A stretch of 14,138 bases of DNA from Alphaproteobacteria bacterium (lineage in GTDB: Bacteria > Pseudomonadota > Alphaproteobacteria > Rhizobiales > Aestuariivirgaceae). The stretch is taken from NCBI GenBank assembly GCA_024639035.1, contig JAHEJE010000033.1:1-14138 (forward strand), read 5' to 3'. The notes beneath the pieces were generated by a model that did not search any database, was not told the DNA's origin, and was given only the letters and a program-made list of their open reading frames with translations. The position numbers and the translations under genes were made by a program. This document shows, in pieces, positions 1 through 7,794 of this stretch; position 1 is the first letter of the stretch, and the number at the start of each line of letters is the position of its first letter.

Positions 1-552
1 CGCGCCGTGAACGATCCGGCCAGCCGGATTGCCGGGGCCGCCGGCGGCTGTGTGCTGATCAGGGCCGATGCGCTCGATGCCATCGGCGGCTTTGCCGGCG
101 TGAAGGATGCCATCATTGACGACTGCACCATCGCCAGGGCGGTGAAGGACACAGGACACGGCATCTGGCTGGGGTTGAGCGATGCCAGCTACAGCCTGCG
201 CGGCTACGATGCGCTGGGCGATTTCTGGATGATGGTGGTGCGCTCGGCGTTCACCCAGTTGCGGCATTCCTGGCTGTTGCTGGCCGGCGCCATGGCCGGG
301 TTGGCCCTGACCTTCGTTGCGCCGGTCGTGGTCGCGATGGCAGCCGGGCCGTCGCTGGCCGGCGGCCTGGCGCTGGCGGCGTTCGCCGTCATGACGGCTT
401 GCTACCGGCCGACGGTGCGCCACCACGGCCTCGCGGCGACTTGGGCCCTCAGCCTGCCGCTTGCAGCCGTAATGTTCGCCCTGATGAGTATCCATTCGGC
501 ACTGCGGCACCGGCTCGGCAAGGGCGTCGCTTGGAAAGGGCGCGAACTTTGA
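1..552 (+). CDS. hpnB: Hopene-associated glycosyltransferase HpnB, 3' part
   Basis: This is the C-terminal 183 codons of a family 2 glycosyltransferase; the open frame runs in from base 1, so the start lies outside the window. Visible glycosyltransferase features are a Gly-Gly-Cys-Val-Leu-Ile-Arg segment near codons 15-21, an Ile-Gly-Gly-Phe turn at 28-31 and an Ile-Asp-Asp-Cys motif at 39-42, which resembles the conserved acidic region of membrane GT2 enzymes. The second half has about three hydrophobic segments (roughly codons 92-117, 119-138 and 147-165), ending in a basic tail, so it is an inner-membrane enzyme. HpnB proteins are found in hopanoid clusters, but the acceptor is not firmly established. 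The name rests on this family resemblance plus the hopanoid genes downstream. A generic ceramide-glucosyltransferase-like GT2 is the alternative. Confidence 0.82.
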   Translation, partial: RAVNDPASRIAGAAGGCVLIRADALDAIGGFAGVKDAIIDDCTIARAVKDTGHGIWLGLSDASYSLRGYDALGDFWMMVVRSAFTQLRHSWLLLAGAMAGLALTFVAPVVVAMAAGPSLAGGLALAAFAVMTACYRPTVRHHGLAATWALSLPLAAVMFALMSIHSALRHRLGKGVAWKGREL

Positions 553-669
553 GCGCGCCTGCCGGCTGTCGCAAAACGGCCACACCCTGCCCTCACAAGT
601 CGGCCACAGGGCTTGTTTTGGCTTGCGATAATGCTAAGTTGCGCGATGAATTAGAGAATCCCAAGGTCG

Positions 670-692
670 AGGGCCGCGCCTGGCGTGGCCCT
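670..692 (+). other. Stem-loop in the hpnB-dxs gap
   Basis: An inverted repeat pairs AGGGCC (670-675) with GGCCCT (687-692) and extends inward through a G-T pair and three more pairs, giving about a 10-bp stem with a 3-base loop. It ends 30 bases before the dxs ATG. It is followed by CTTATGG rather than a T run, so it is a poor intrinsic terminator. It could be a weak terminator for hpnB or a structure in the dxs leader. The structure is seen; the role is inferred. Confidence 0.35.
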
Positions 693-722
693 TATGGTCA
701 ATAGTAAACTGACAGGGTACCA

Positions 723-2645
723 ATGGCGGTTTCCACTCCCCTACTCGACAAGATCGAAATCCCGGCGGATCTGCGTAAGCTGAAGTCCACGCAATTGGCG
801 CAGGTGGCCGAAGAACTGCGGCTGGAAACCATCGATGCGGCGGCCGAAAGCGGCGGCCATTTCGGTGCCGGTCTCGGCGTGATCGAACTCACCGTGGCGC
901 TGCACTACGTGTTCAACACACCGCGCGACCGGCTGATCTGGGACGTCAGCCATCAGGCCTACCCGCACAAGATCCTGACCGGCCGGCGCAGCATGATCCG
1001 CAAGATCAGGCAGCGCGACGGGCTGTACGGCTTTACCAAGCGGACCGAGAGCGAATTCGACCCGTTCGGCGCGGCGCATTCGTCGACCTCGATTTCCGCC
1101 GGGTTGGGCATGGCCGTGGCCCGCGACCTGAAAGGCGGCGACAACAATGTCGTGTGCGTGATCGGCGACGGCGCGATGACCGCCGGCATGGCCTATGAAG
1201 CCATGAACAACGCCGGGGCCCTGGACAGCCGGCTGACGGTGATCCTCAACGACAACGGCATGTCGATTGCTCCGGCGGTCGGGGCGCTGACCAACTACCT
1301 GTCGTGGCTGGTATCGTCGCGGCCGTTCCTGTCGCTGCGCGACATCGCCAAGCAGATGGCCAAGAGGTTCCCGCGCGGCATCCAGACGGCGGCGGCGCGG
1401 GCCGATGAATATGCCCGCGGCATGGTGTTCGGCGGAACGCTGTTCGAGGAGCTGGGCTTTTACTACGTCGGCCCGATCGACGGCCACGATATCGACACCC
1501 TGGTGCCGATCCTGGAGAACGTGCGCGATGCCGGCAACATGGGCCCGATCCTGGTCCACGTCGTCACCGAGAAGGGCAAGGGCAATCCGTTCGGCGGCGA
1601 GCACAAGGAAAAGTACCACGCGGTCGGCAAGTTCGATCCCGAGACCGGTGAGGTCTTCAAGGGCAAGTCGAACGCGCCAAGCTACACCTCGGTGTTCGCC
1701 CAGTCGCTGATCAAGCAGGCGGAAAAGGACGACTCTATTGTCGCCATCACCGCGGCGATGCCGTCGGGCACCGGGCTCGACAAATTTCAGGAACATTTCC
1801 CGGACCGCACTTTCGATGTCGGCATCGCCGAGCAGCACGCGGTGACCTTCGCCGCCGGCCTGGCCACCGAGGGGCTCAAGCCCTTTGCGGCGATTTACTC
1901 GACCTTCCTGCAGCGGGCTTACGACCAGATCGTGCACGACGTGGCGCTGCAGCGGCTGCCGGTGCGCTTTGCCATCGACCGGGCTGGCCTCGTCGGCCAG
2001 GATGGCGCCACCCATGCGGGGACCTATGACGTGGCCTATCTGTCCTGCCTGCCGAACATGGTGGTGATGGCGGCGGCCGATGAGGCCGAGCTTGTTCACA
2101 TGGTGGCCACAGCAGCGCAGATCGACGACCGGGCTTCGGCCTTCCGCTATCCGCGCGGAGAAGGCGTCGGCGTCGAGATGCCGGAGGAAGGCGTGCCGCT
2201 TGAGATCGGCAAGGGCCGGATTATCAAGGAAGGCTCCAAGGTGGCGCTGTTGTCTTTCGGGGCGCGGCTGCAGGAATGCCTGAAGGCGGCAGCAGAGCTC
2301 GATGGCCACGGCCTGTCGACCACGGTTGCCGATGCCCGCTTCGCCAAGCCGCTCGACACCGACCTGATTGCCCGGCTGGTGCGCGAGCACGAGGTGGTAA
2401 TCACCATCGAGGAAGGCTCGATCGGCGGTTTCGGCAGCCACGTGCTGCATTTTCTGGCCACCAGCAACATGCTGCAGAGCGGCGCCAACGTGCGGCCGAT
2501 GTTCCTGCCGGACCGGTTCGTCGGACACGGGGCACCCAAAGAGCAATACGAAGACGCTGCCCTGCAGTCTCAGCATATCGTTGAAGAGGTCTTCGCCGCG
2601 CTCAACCACGACAGCCGGGTGCTGCAAATGAAGGCCGAGGCCTGA
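723..2645 (+). CDS. dxs: 1-deoxy-D-xylulose-5-phosphate synthase
   Basis: A 640-residue protein that condenses pyruvate and glyceraldehyde 3-phosphate to DXP with thiamine diphosphate, the entry step of the cytosolic MEP isoprenoid pathway. The N-terminal transketolase-type domain carries His46, His119-Ser120, the ThDP motif Gly-Asp-Gly at 148-150 and Asn-Asp-Asn at 176-178. His299 follows, then Glu370 in an Ile-Ala-Glu-Gln-His motif (the cofactor-activating Glu) and Arg420, Asp427 and His431 of the active site. These sit at the positions expected from E. coli Dxs, and length is normal (family about 620-640), so it should be active. The ATG has an AGGG at 713-716 at plausible spacing. The gene lies 170 bp after hpnB and 31 bp before hpnD, suggesting it feeds isoprenoid precursors into hopanoid synthesis. 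No convincing promoter was found in the upstream gap. Confidence 0.97.
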   Translation: MAVSTPLLDKIEIPADLRKLKSTQLAQVAEELRLETIDAAAESGGHFGAGLGVIELTVALHYVFNTPRDRLIWDVSHQAYPHKILTGRRSMIRKIRQRDGLYGFTKRTESEFDPFGAAHSSTSISAGLGMAVARDLKGGDNNVVCVIGDGAMTAGMAYEAMNNAGALDSRLTVILNDNGMSIAPAVGALTNYLSWLVSSRPFLSLRDIAKQMAKRFPRGIQTAAARADEYARGMVFGGTLFEELGFYYVGPIDGHDIDTLVPILENVRDAGNMGPILVHVVTEKGKGNPFGGEHKEKYHAVGKFDPETGEVFKGKSNAPSYTSVFAQSLIKQAEKDDSIVAITAAMPSGTGLDKFQEHFPDRTFDVGIAEQHAVTFAAGLATEGLKPFAAIYSTFLQRAYDQIVHDVALQRLPVRFAIDRAGLVGQDGATHAGTYDVAYLSCLPNMVVMAAADEAELVHMVATAAQIDDRASAFRYPRGEGVGVEMPEEGVPLEIGKGRIIKEGSKVALLSFGARLQECLKAAAELDGHGLSTTVADARFAKPLDTDLIARLVREHEVVITIEEGSIGGFGSHVLHFLATSNMLQSGANVRPMFLPDRFVGHGAPKEQYEDAALQSQHIVEEVFAALNHDSRVLQMKAEA

Positions 2646-2676
2646 TCCGCACCCCACGGGCCTGGCGGAAGCGGCA

Positions 2677-3552
2677 ATGCAAGGCAATGCGCCAGCCATG
2701 AGCGACACCGACCGCACTGAAATTGGCCGCAAGGTTCGCGCGGCCAGCACATCGTTCTACGGTGCGATGCGCATTCTTCCGTCGCAGCAACGCGAGGCAA
2801 TCTACTCGGTTTACGCCTTTTGCCGCGCGGTCGACGACATCGCCGACGATGAAACGGCCAGTACCGACGACCGCAGGCGCGATCTGAAGCGCTGGCGCAT
2901 GGATATCGAAAAGCTGTTTTCCGGCGTCCCCGACCAGCCGGTCACCCGGGCCCTGGCCGCGCCGGTGGAACGGTTCGGCCTCAACAAGCAAGATTTCATC
3001 GATGTCATCGACGGCATGGAATTGGACGCCGCCGGGCCCATCGTGGCGCCTGACGCCGAAACCCTGGCGGTCTATTGCGACCGGGTGGCCTCGGCGGTCG
3101 GGCGGCTGTGCGTGTGCATCTTCGGCGAGCCGGGCGCAAACGGGCTGGCGGTCGCCAAACATCTCGGCATGGCGCTGCAGCTCACCAACATTCTGCGCGA
3201 CGTGGCCGAGGATGCCGCAATCGGCAGGCTCTACCTGCCGCAGGAAGTTCTCTCGCGGCACGGCATCGAAGGCGCCGATGCGGCGTCGGTGATGCGGCAG
3301 CCCGGCTACGCAGCCGCATGGCGCGACGTTGCCGGCCAGGCTGCAGCGGAATTCGAACGGGCCGAGGCAGCACTTGCCGCCTGCAACCGGCGGCGGATGC
3401 GCGCGGCGCGCATCATGCTCGAGGTCTACAAGCGAAACCTGCAGCGCATGCGGGCGCTCAGCGATGGCGAGCTGGCCGATCCGGCGGTTGGCAAGCGGCT
3501 GGTCGGCAAGGCTGAAAAAATCCTCATCGCCCTGCGCCACGGTCTGGTCTGA
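2677..3552 (+). CDS. hpnD: Presqualene diphosphate synthase HpnD
   Basis: A 291-residue trans-isoprenyl diphosphate synthase of the squalene/phytoene synthase family. HpnD joins two farnesyl diphosphates into presqualene diphosphate, the first step of the three-enzyme HpnCDE route to squalene. The two Asp-rich, Mg-binding motifs are intact: Asp-Asp-Ile-Ala-Asp-Asp at 53-58 and Asp-Val-Ala-Glu-Asp at 175-179, the latter in a Leu-Thr-Asn-Ile-Leu-Arg-Asp context typical of the family. The N-terminal Ser-Thr-Ser-Phe-Tyr-Gly-Ala-Met-Arg stretch favours HpnD over HpnC, which usually has an Asn-Phe-Pro-Val motif there. I chose the ATG at 2677 because GGAAG lies 5 bases upstream (2667-2671); the ATG at 2698 is possible and would remove seven residues. 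It lies 31 bp after dxs and 3 bp before hpnE, so it is almost certainly cotranscribed. Confidence 0.93.
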   Translation: MQGNAPAMSDTDRTEIGRKVRAASTSFYGAMRILPSQQREAIYSVYAFCRAVDDIADDETASTDDRRRDLKRWRMDIEKLFSGVPDQPVTRALAAPVERFGLNKQDFIDVIDGMELDAAGPIVAPDAETLAVYCDRVASAVGRLCVCIFGEPGANGLAVAKHLGMALQLTNILRDVAEDAAIGRLYLPQEVLSRHGIEGADAASVMRQPGYAAAWRDVAGQAAAEFERAEAALAACNRRRMRAARIMLEVYKRNLQRMRALSDGELADPAVGKRLVGKAEKILIALRHGLV

Positions 3553-3555
3553 GCC

Positions 3556-4812
3556 ATGACGAAGGTCCACGTCATCGGCGCCGGAATGGCCGGCCTCTCG
3601 GCAGCCGTTCACCTGGCCAAGGCCGGTATCAAGGTCGTCGTTCACGAACAGGCAGCCCAGGCCGGCGGGCGGGCGCGGTCGTTTCACGATGCGCTGCTCG
3701 ACACCGTCATCGACAACGGCAACCACCTGCTGCTGTCGGGCAATCGCTCGGCAATGGCTTACCTCGATATCATCGGTGGCCGCCATCGTCTGACCGGGCC
3801 GGGCTCGGCGCGGTTCGATTTCTTCGACCTGGCGACCGGCGAGCGCTGGGCCATCGATCTCAATCGCGGGCCGGTGCCGCTGTGGATGTTGTACAAGGAC
3901 CGGCGCATCCTCGGCACGTCGATGCAGGACTACCTGTCCGGGCTGAAGTTGCTGACCGCCGGCGACCGCACCGTGGCGCAGCTGTTCGGCGATCAGGGCC
4001 AGATGTACCGGCGGTTCTGGGAACCGTTCTCGATCGGCGTGCTGAACACGCCGCCGGACGAGGCCGTGGCGCGGCTGCTGATGCCGGTCATCCGCGAAAC
4101 CCTGGCCAGGGGTGCCGACAATTCGCAGCCGCTGATCGCCCGCAAGGGGTTGTCCGATTGCCTGGTCGACCCGGCGGTCTCGTGGCTCGGCAGGCAGGCC
4201 GCCGAGATCAGGTTCGGCACCCGCATCACGGCGCTGGACTGCGATGAAAAACGGGTGACCGGCCTGCACACGGGAACGGGTCACGAGTCGGTCGGCGCCG
4301 GCGATGCGGTGGTGCTGGCGGTGCCGGCCTGGGCGGCGCCGGGCCTCGTTGAGGGTGTTGCGGCACCTTCCCGCTTTGCACCGATCGTCAACGTCCATTT
4401 CCGCCTGCCCGAGAAAATCGCGGCGGCAAGCGCATCGCCGGTCCTCGGCATGGTCGGCTCGACGTCGCAATGGGTGTTCACCCGCGGCGATATCGCTTCG
4501 GTCACGGTCAGCGCCGCTTTCGCGCTCGCCGAGCGGCCGGCGGACGAGATCGTTGCCGCCATCTGGCCCGAAGTGGCGGCGGCGCTGCGATTCGATGCCA
4601 CGCACACCCCGCCGGCCCGGGTCATCAAGGAACGGCGTGCCACATTTGTCGCATCGAAGGATCAACTGGCCCTAAGGCCCCCACAACGCACGATTTTTGG
4701 CAATCTTGTGCTTGCCGGGGACTGGATCGATACCGGACTGCCGGCTACAATAGAAGGCTCGATCCGCTCCGGCGCCACGGCCTGCGACATTGTTGTCGAC
4801 AGGCTTGGTTGA
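3556..4812 (+). CDS. hpnE: Hydroxysqualene reductase/dehydroxylase HpnE (squalene-associated FAD protein)
   Basis: A 418-residue FAD-dependent amine-oxidase/phytoene-desaturase-like protein. In the HpnCDE pathway HpnE reduces hydroxysqualene to squalene. The N-terminal dinucleotide fold begins at residue 4 with Val-Ile-Gly-Ala-Gly-Met-Ala-Gly (Gly8, Gly10, Gly13), followed by an acidic strand end (Glu32) and a Gly-Gly-Arg-Ala motif. The C-terminal FAD signature Gly-Asp-Trp-Ile-Asp-Thr-Gly, followed by Thr-Ile-Glu-Gly-Ser, lies near residues 388-402. Length and both cofactor ends are complete. The ATG starts 3 bases after the hpnD stop with little Shine-Dalgarno sequence, suggesting translational coupling. 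The hpnC product normally supplies its substrate, but no hpnC lies in this window. Confidence 0.93.
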   Translation: MTKVHVIGAGMAGLSAAVHLAKAGIKVVVHEQAAQAGGRARSFHDALLDTVIDNGNHLLLSGNRSAMAYLDIIGGRHRLTGPGSARFDFFDLATGERWAIDLNRGPVPLWMLYKDRRILGTSMQDYLSGLKLLTAGDRTVAQLFGDQGQMYRRFWEPFSIGVLNTPPDEAVARLLMPVIRETLARGADNSQPLIARKGLSDCLVDPAVSWLGRQAAEIRFGTRITALDCDEKRVTGLHTGTGHESVGAGDAVVLAVPAWAAPGLVEGVAAPSRFAPIVNVHFRLPEKIAAASASPVLGMVGSTSQWVFTRGDIASVTVSAAFALAERPADEIVAAIWPEVAAALRFDATHTPPARVIKERRATFVASKDQLALRPPQRTIFGNLVLAGDWIDTGLPATIEGSIRSGATACDIVVDRLG

Positions 4813-4911
4813 CTTGATGCCTACCTTCGATCAAACCGAACGGACCGGCTTGACGCTTGAAACGGGAACGCCTGGCACAAATGCCCAAAAATAATCAAAA
4901 TTGCACGGCAC

Positions 4912-4916
4912 GAGGG
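4912..4916 (+). promoter_or_regulatory. Ribosome binding site deciding the hpnF start
   Basis: GAGGG lies 5 bases before the ATG at 4922. It supports that codon as the start of hpnF rather than the in-frame TTG at 4901, which lacks a comparable site and would add seven unneeded residues. Confidence 0.6.
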
Positions 4917-4921
4917 CGCTG

Positions 4922-6904
4922 ATGACAGCACAGATCCATACCTTGCGTCCCGGCGAAGGCTCGCCGCAGCACGCGACCATGATGGCAGCGCAGACGGCGC
5001 AGGATGCGGCCCGGCATCTGCTCGGCCAGCAGCGCGACGACGGCCACATCGTGTTCGAGCTGGAAGCCGATGCGACGATCCCGTCGGAGTACATCTTCCT
5101 CAACCACTTCCTCGGCGAACCGGAGCCGGAGATCGAAATCCGCCTGGCGGCCCACATCCGCAGCCTGCAGTGCGAGAGACACGGCGGCTGGCCGCTGTTC
5201 CACGACGGCGGTTTCAACATCTCGGCCTCGGTCAAGGCCTACTACGCCCTGAAACTCGTCGGCGACGATCCGACGGCGGCGCACATGGTGCGGGCGCGCG
5301 ATGCCATTCTGGCCCACGGCGGCGCCGAGACCGCCAACGTCTTTACCCGCTATGCCCTTGCCCTGTTCGGCCAGGTGCCGTGGACCGCGGTTCCGGTGAT
5401 GCCGACCGAGCTGATGCTGATGCCGCGCTGGTTCCCGATCAGCATGTGGAACTTCGCCTACTGGTCGCGCACGGTGATCGCACCGCTGTTGATCCTTGCC
5501 GCCCTCAAGCCGGTCGCCCGCAACCCGCGCGGTGCCGACTGCCGCGAGCTGTTCGTCACACCGCCGGAACAGATCAGGAAATGGCTGACCAATCCGACCG
5601 GCAAATGGTGGGGCGAATTTTTCCTCGGGCTCGACAAGGTGCTGCGGCCGATGGAGGCCCGGCTGTTGTCGCGCTGGAGCTTGCGCAAGCGATCCATCCA
5701 GGCAGCCGTCGACTTCATCGACCCGCGGCTCAACGATACCGACGGGCTCGGCGCCATCTTCCCGGCAATGGCCAACACGGTGATGGCCTTCGATGCGCTG
5801 GGTTATGACCGAGACCATCCGAAATTCACCACGGCGCGCGATGCTGTGCGCAATCTGCTGATCGAGACCAAGGACGAGACCGACGGCCGCGGCTATTACT
5901 GCCAGCCCTGCGTGTCGCCGGTCTGGGACACGGCGCTGGCCGGCCATGCCCTGCTCGAAGGCGGTGTCGGCGAAGACGATGCGCGCATGCAGGCGGCCTG
6001 CGACTGGCTGGTCGACAACCAGATTACCGATGTGAAGGGCGACTGGGCGATCAACGCGCCGGACCTGGAACCGGGCGGCTGGGCATTCCAGTACCGCAAC
6101 GATCATTACCCGGACGTCGACGATACGGCCGCCGTCGGGGCGTTGCTGCACCGGGTCGATCCCGAGCGCTATGCCGATTCCATCCGGCGCGCCGTCATCT
6201 GGATCGACGGTATGCAGTCCAAGAACGGCGGCTGGGGCGCCTTCGACATTGACAACAACGCCGACTTCCTCAACTCGATCCCGTTTGCCGACCATGGCGC
6301 ACTGCTCGATCCGCCGACGGTGGATGTCACTGCGCGTTGCCTGTCGTTCCTGGCCCAGGTCGGCTATCCGCGCGATCACCGGGTGATCAAGCGCGGGGTG
6401 AAATTCATCAGGTCCGAACAGGAGACCGACGGGTCGTGGTTCGGCCGCTGGGGCACCAACTACATCTACGGCACATGGTCGGCGCTGAGCGCTCTCAATG
6501 CGGTTGGCGAGGACATGCAGCAGCCCTACATCCGGCGCGCCGTGGCATGGCTGAAAGTCCACCAGCGCGAGGATGGCGGCTGGGGCGAGGACGGCGCGAC
6601 CTACTGGCAGGAACGGCGTTACGAGTGCAAGTCCTCGACCGCATCGCAGACCGCCTGGGCGCTACTCGGCCTGATGGCGGCCGGCGAAGTCGAGGACGGT
6701 GCGGTTCAGCGCGGCGTGGAACATCTCACCGTCGCCAAGCGCGATGGCGCGCGCTGGGAGGAACCGTGGTTCACTGCGGTTGGATTCCCGCGCGTCTTCT
6801 ATCTGCGCTACCACGGCTACAGCGCTTATTTCCCGACCTGGGCGCTTGGCCGCTATGCCAACCTGATGCGCGGTAATTCGCGCAAGGTGCAGTGGGGCTT
6901 GTGA
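4922..6904 (+). CDS. shc (hpnF): Squalene-hopene cyclase
   Basis: A 660-residue class II terpene cyclase that folds squalene into hopene/diploptene and hopanol, acting as a monotopic inner-membrane enzyme. The catalytic Asp-Val-Asp-Asp (DxDD) acid motif is at residues 398-401. Several QW repeats are visible, including Gln432 to Trp438, Gln500 to Trp506 and Gln548 to Trp554, with an early Gln-Cys-Glu-Arg-His-Gly-Gly-Trp copy in the N-terminal barrel. Length matches the family (about 630-720), so the gene looks intact. The ATG is chosen on its Shine-Dalgarno sequence. A 109-bp gap follows hpnE, containing an A-rich stretch near 4886-4900 but no clear promoter. The stop overlaps the chosen hpnG start by GTGA (6901-6904). 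This gene is the diagnostic marker that the cluster makes hopanoids. Confidence 0.97.
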   Translation: MTAQIHTLRPGEGSPQHATMMAAQTAQDAARHLLGQQRDDGHIVFELEADATIPSEYIFLNHFLGEPEPEIEIRLAAHIRSLQCERHGGWPLFHDGGFNISASVKAYYALKLVGDDPTAAHMVRARDAILAHGGAETANVFTRYALALFGQVPWTAVPVMPTELMLMPRWFPISMWNFAYWSRTVIAPLLILAALKPVARNPRGADCRELFVTPPEQIRKWLTNPTGKWWGEFFLGLDKVLRPMEARLLSRWSLRKRSIQAAVDFIDPRLNDTDGLGAIFPAMANTVMAFDALGYDRDHPKFTTARDAVRNLLIETKDETDGRGYYCQPCVSPVWDTALAGHALLEGGVGEDDARMQAACDWLVDNQITDVKGDWAINAPDLEPGGWAFQYRNDHYPDVDDTAAVGALLHRVDPERYADSIRRAVIWIDGMQSKNGGWGAFDIDNNADFLNSIPFADHGALLDPPTVDVTARCLSFLAQVGYPRDHRVIKRGVKFIRSEQETDGSWFGRWGTNYIYGTWSALSALNAVGEDMQQPYIRRAVAWLKVHQREDGGWGEDGATYWQERRYECKSSTASQTAWALLGLMAAGEVEDGAVQRGVEHLTVAKRDGARWEEPWFTAVGFPRVFYLRYHGYSAYFPTWALGRYANLMRGNSRKVQWGL

Positions 6905-7632
6905 GCCTTCCGGGCATTGTTACCGGCCTCGAAAGCGAGGCCTTCCTAGTCCGCAAGCATGCCGAGCCCGGTTTTGATCGCGATCTGATTGCCTGCGAGG
7001 GCCCCGGCCCCGAGGCGGCGCGCCGGGCTGCGCGGGCGCTGCTCGACAGGGATGTGGGCGGCCTGATCAGTTTCGGCTATGCCGGCGGCATCGACCGGCA
7101 AGCGAAAGCCGGTGACCTGGTGATCGCCAGCGAAATCCGCCGCGGCCGCGACGAGGTTCAGCCGTGTGAGCCGATCTGGAGCGATGCGCTGGCCGCCATC
7201 CACAGGAAATACGGCCGGGTTCACCGCGAACCGATTGCCGCCAGCGATGCCATTGTCACCACTGCCGAGGACAAGATGACATTGCGCTACACCACCGGCG
7301 CCATCGCCACCGATATGGAGAGCTTTGCCGTCGCCGAGGTCGCCGCTGAGGCCGGCCTGCCGTTCGTCACCCTGCGCGCGGTCATCGACATCCACGATCA
7401 GGACCTGCCGCCGATGGCCGTCGAAGCCGCGGGGGCCGACGGTCGCCTGAAGCCCTGGCGCATCCTGTGGTCGCTGATCTCGAATCCCGGCCAGATCCCC
7501 AAGCTCGGCCCGCTCACCAGAAATTCCAAACTCGCCGACCGCAGCCTGATGCGCACCTGCCGCCAATCTGGGGCCAAGTTCGGGCTTCCGGACTACCGGG
7601 CCGGGCTGGTGCGGCAGATCGGGTCTGTTTGA
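6901..7632 (+). CDS. hpnG: Hopanoid-associated phosphorylase/nucleosidase HpnG
   Basis: A 243-residue protein of the purine nucleoside phosphorylase/MTA nucleosidase superfamily. In hopanoid producers HpnG removes adenine from adenosylhopane, giving a ribosylhopane form that leads to bacteriohopanetetrol and aminotriol. Seen features are a Ser-Phe-Gly-Tyr-Ala-Gly-Gly-Ile-Asp loop (57-65), a Gly-Asp-Leu-Val-Ile-Ala strand (71-76), Asp-Met-Glu-Ser at 138-141 (ribose-binding Met-Glu pair of the superfamily) and an Arg-Ala-Val-Ile-Asp segment (159-163) where the family usually has its base-site Asp. I chose GTG at 6901 because it overlaps the shc stop in a GTGA junction typical of coupled genes; GTG at 6892 would add three residues. 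It is the last gene of the left block and its substrate is made by hpnH, convergent across the next gap. Confidence 0.9.
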   Translation: MSLPGIVTGLESEAFLVRKHAEPGFDRDLIACEGPGPEAARRAARALLDRDVGGLISFGYAGGIDRQAKAGDLVIASEIRRGRDEVQPCEPIWSDALAAIHRKYGRVHREPIAASDAIVTTAEDKMTLRYTTGAIATDMESFAVAEVAAEAGLPFVTLRAVIDIHDQDLPPMAVEAAGADGRLKPWRILWSLISNPGQIPKLGPLTRNSKLADRSLMRTCRQSGAKFGLPDYRAGLVRQIGSV

Positions 7633-7649
7633 AGTTGTGCGCCGCGCTC

Positions 7650-7786
7650 CCCTCCCCCTTGTGGGGAGGGGTCGGGGGTGGGGTGCAGCGTCTCGGATGA
7701 ACTCGATCGCCGGTGATTGCCGAACCATCGTATACCCCACCCGGCCATTGCTCACGCAATGTCCACCCTCCCCACAAGGGGGAGGG
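7650..7786. repeat. Inverted pair of 21-bp G/C-rich hairpins (REP/MITE-like element)
   Basis: The 21 bases at 7650-7670 recur as an exact reverse complement at 7766-7786. Each copy is itself a hairpin: CCCTCCCC, a CTTGT loop, GGGGAGGG (8-bp perfect stem). Just inside the arms, a G-rich stretch at about 7674-7685 also pairs with TACCCCACCCGG at about 7733-7744. A small palindrome, CATTGC-TCAC-GCAATG, occupies 7746-7761 on the right side only. The element fills most of the 162-bp gap between convergent hpnG and hpnH. It has no ORF and no T run after either hairpin, so intrinsic termination is uncertain although both converging transcripts would form strong hairpins. From memory, similar CCCTCCCC...GGGGAGGG hairpins are dispersed in Rhizobiales genomes; a search would be needed to confirm this one. 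Confidence 0.75.
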
Positions 7787-7794
7787 TTGTAGCC

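Noticed and set aside
604..651. Possible promoter upstream of dxs (TTGCGA, 17 bases, ATGAAT)
   Set aside because: The match to a -10 box is poor and other registers are equally weak, so it is not listed as a feature.
741..2750. Minus-strand open frame of 669 codons opposite dxs
   Set aside because: It mirrors the GC-rich codon positions of dxs, is full of Arg, His, Gln and Gly, has no recognisable domain, and dxs itself is unambiguous.
2602..4665. Minus-strand open frame of 687 codons opposite hpnD and hpnE
   Set aside because: It crosses two well-supported genes on the other strand and has antisense-type composition with no motif.
4895..6562. Minus-strand open frame of 555 codons opposite shc
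   Set aside because: Antisense shadow of a clear squalene-hopene cyclase in a high-GC genome.
7650..7670. Possible CRISPR repeat or intrinsic terminator
   Set aside because: There are only two copies, in inverted rather than direct orientation, with no spacer array; and no T run follows, so a simple intrinsic terminator is not established.
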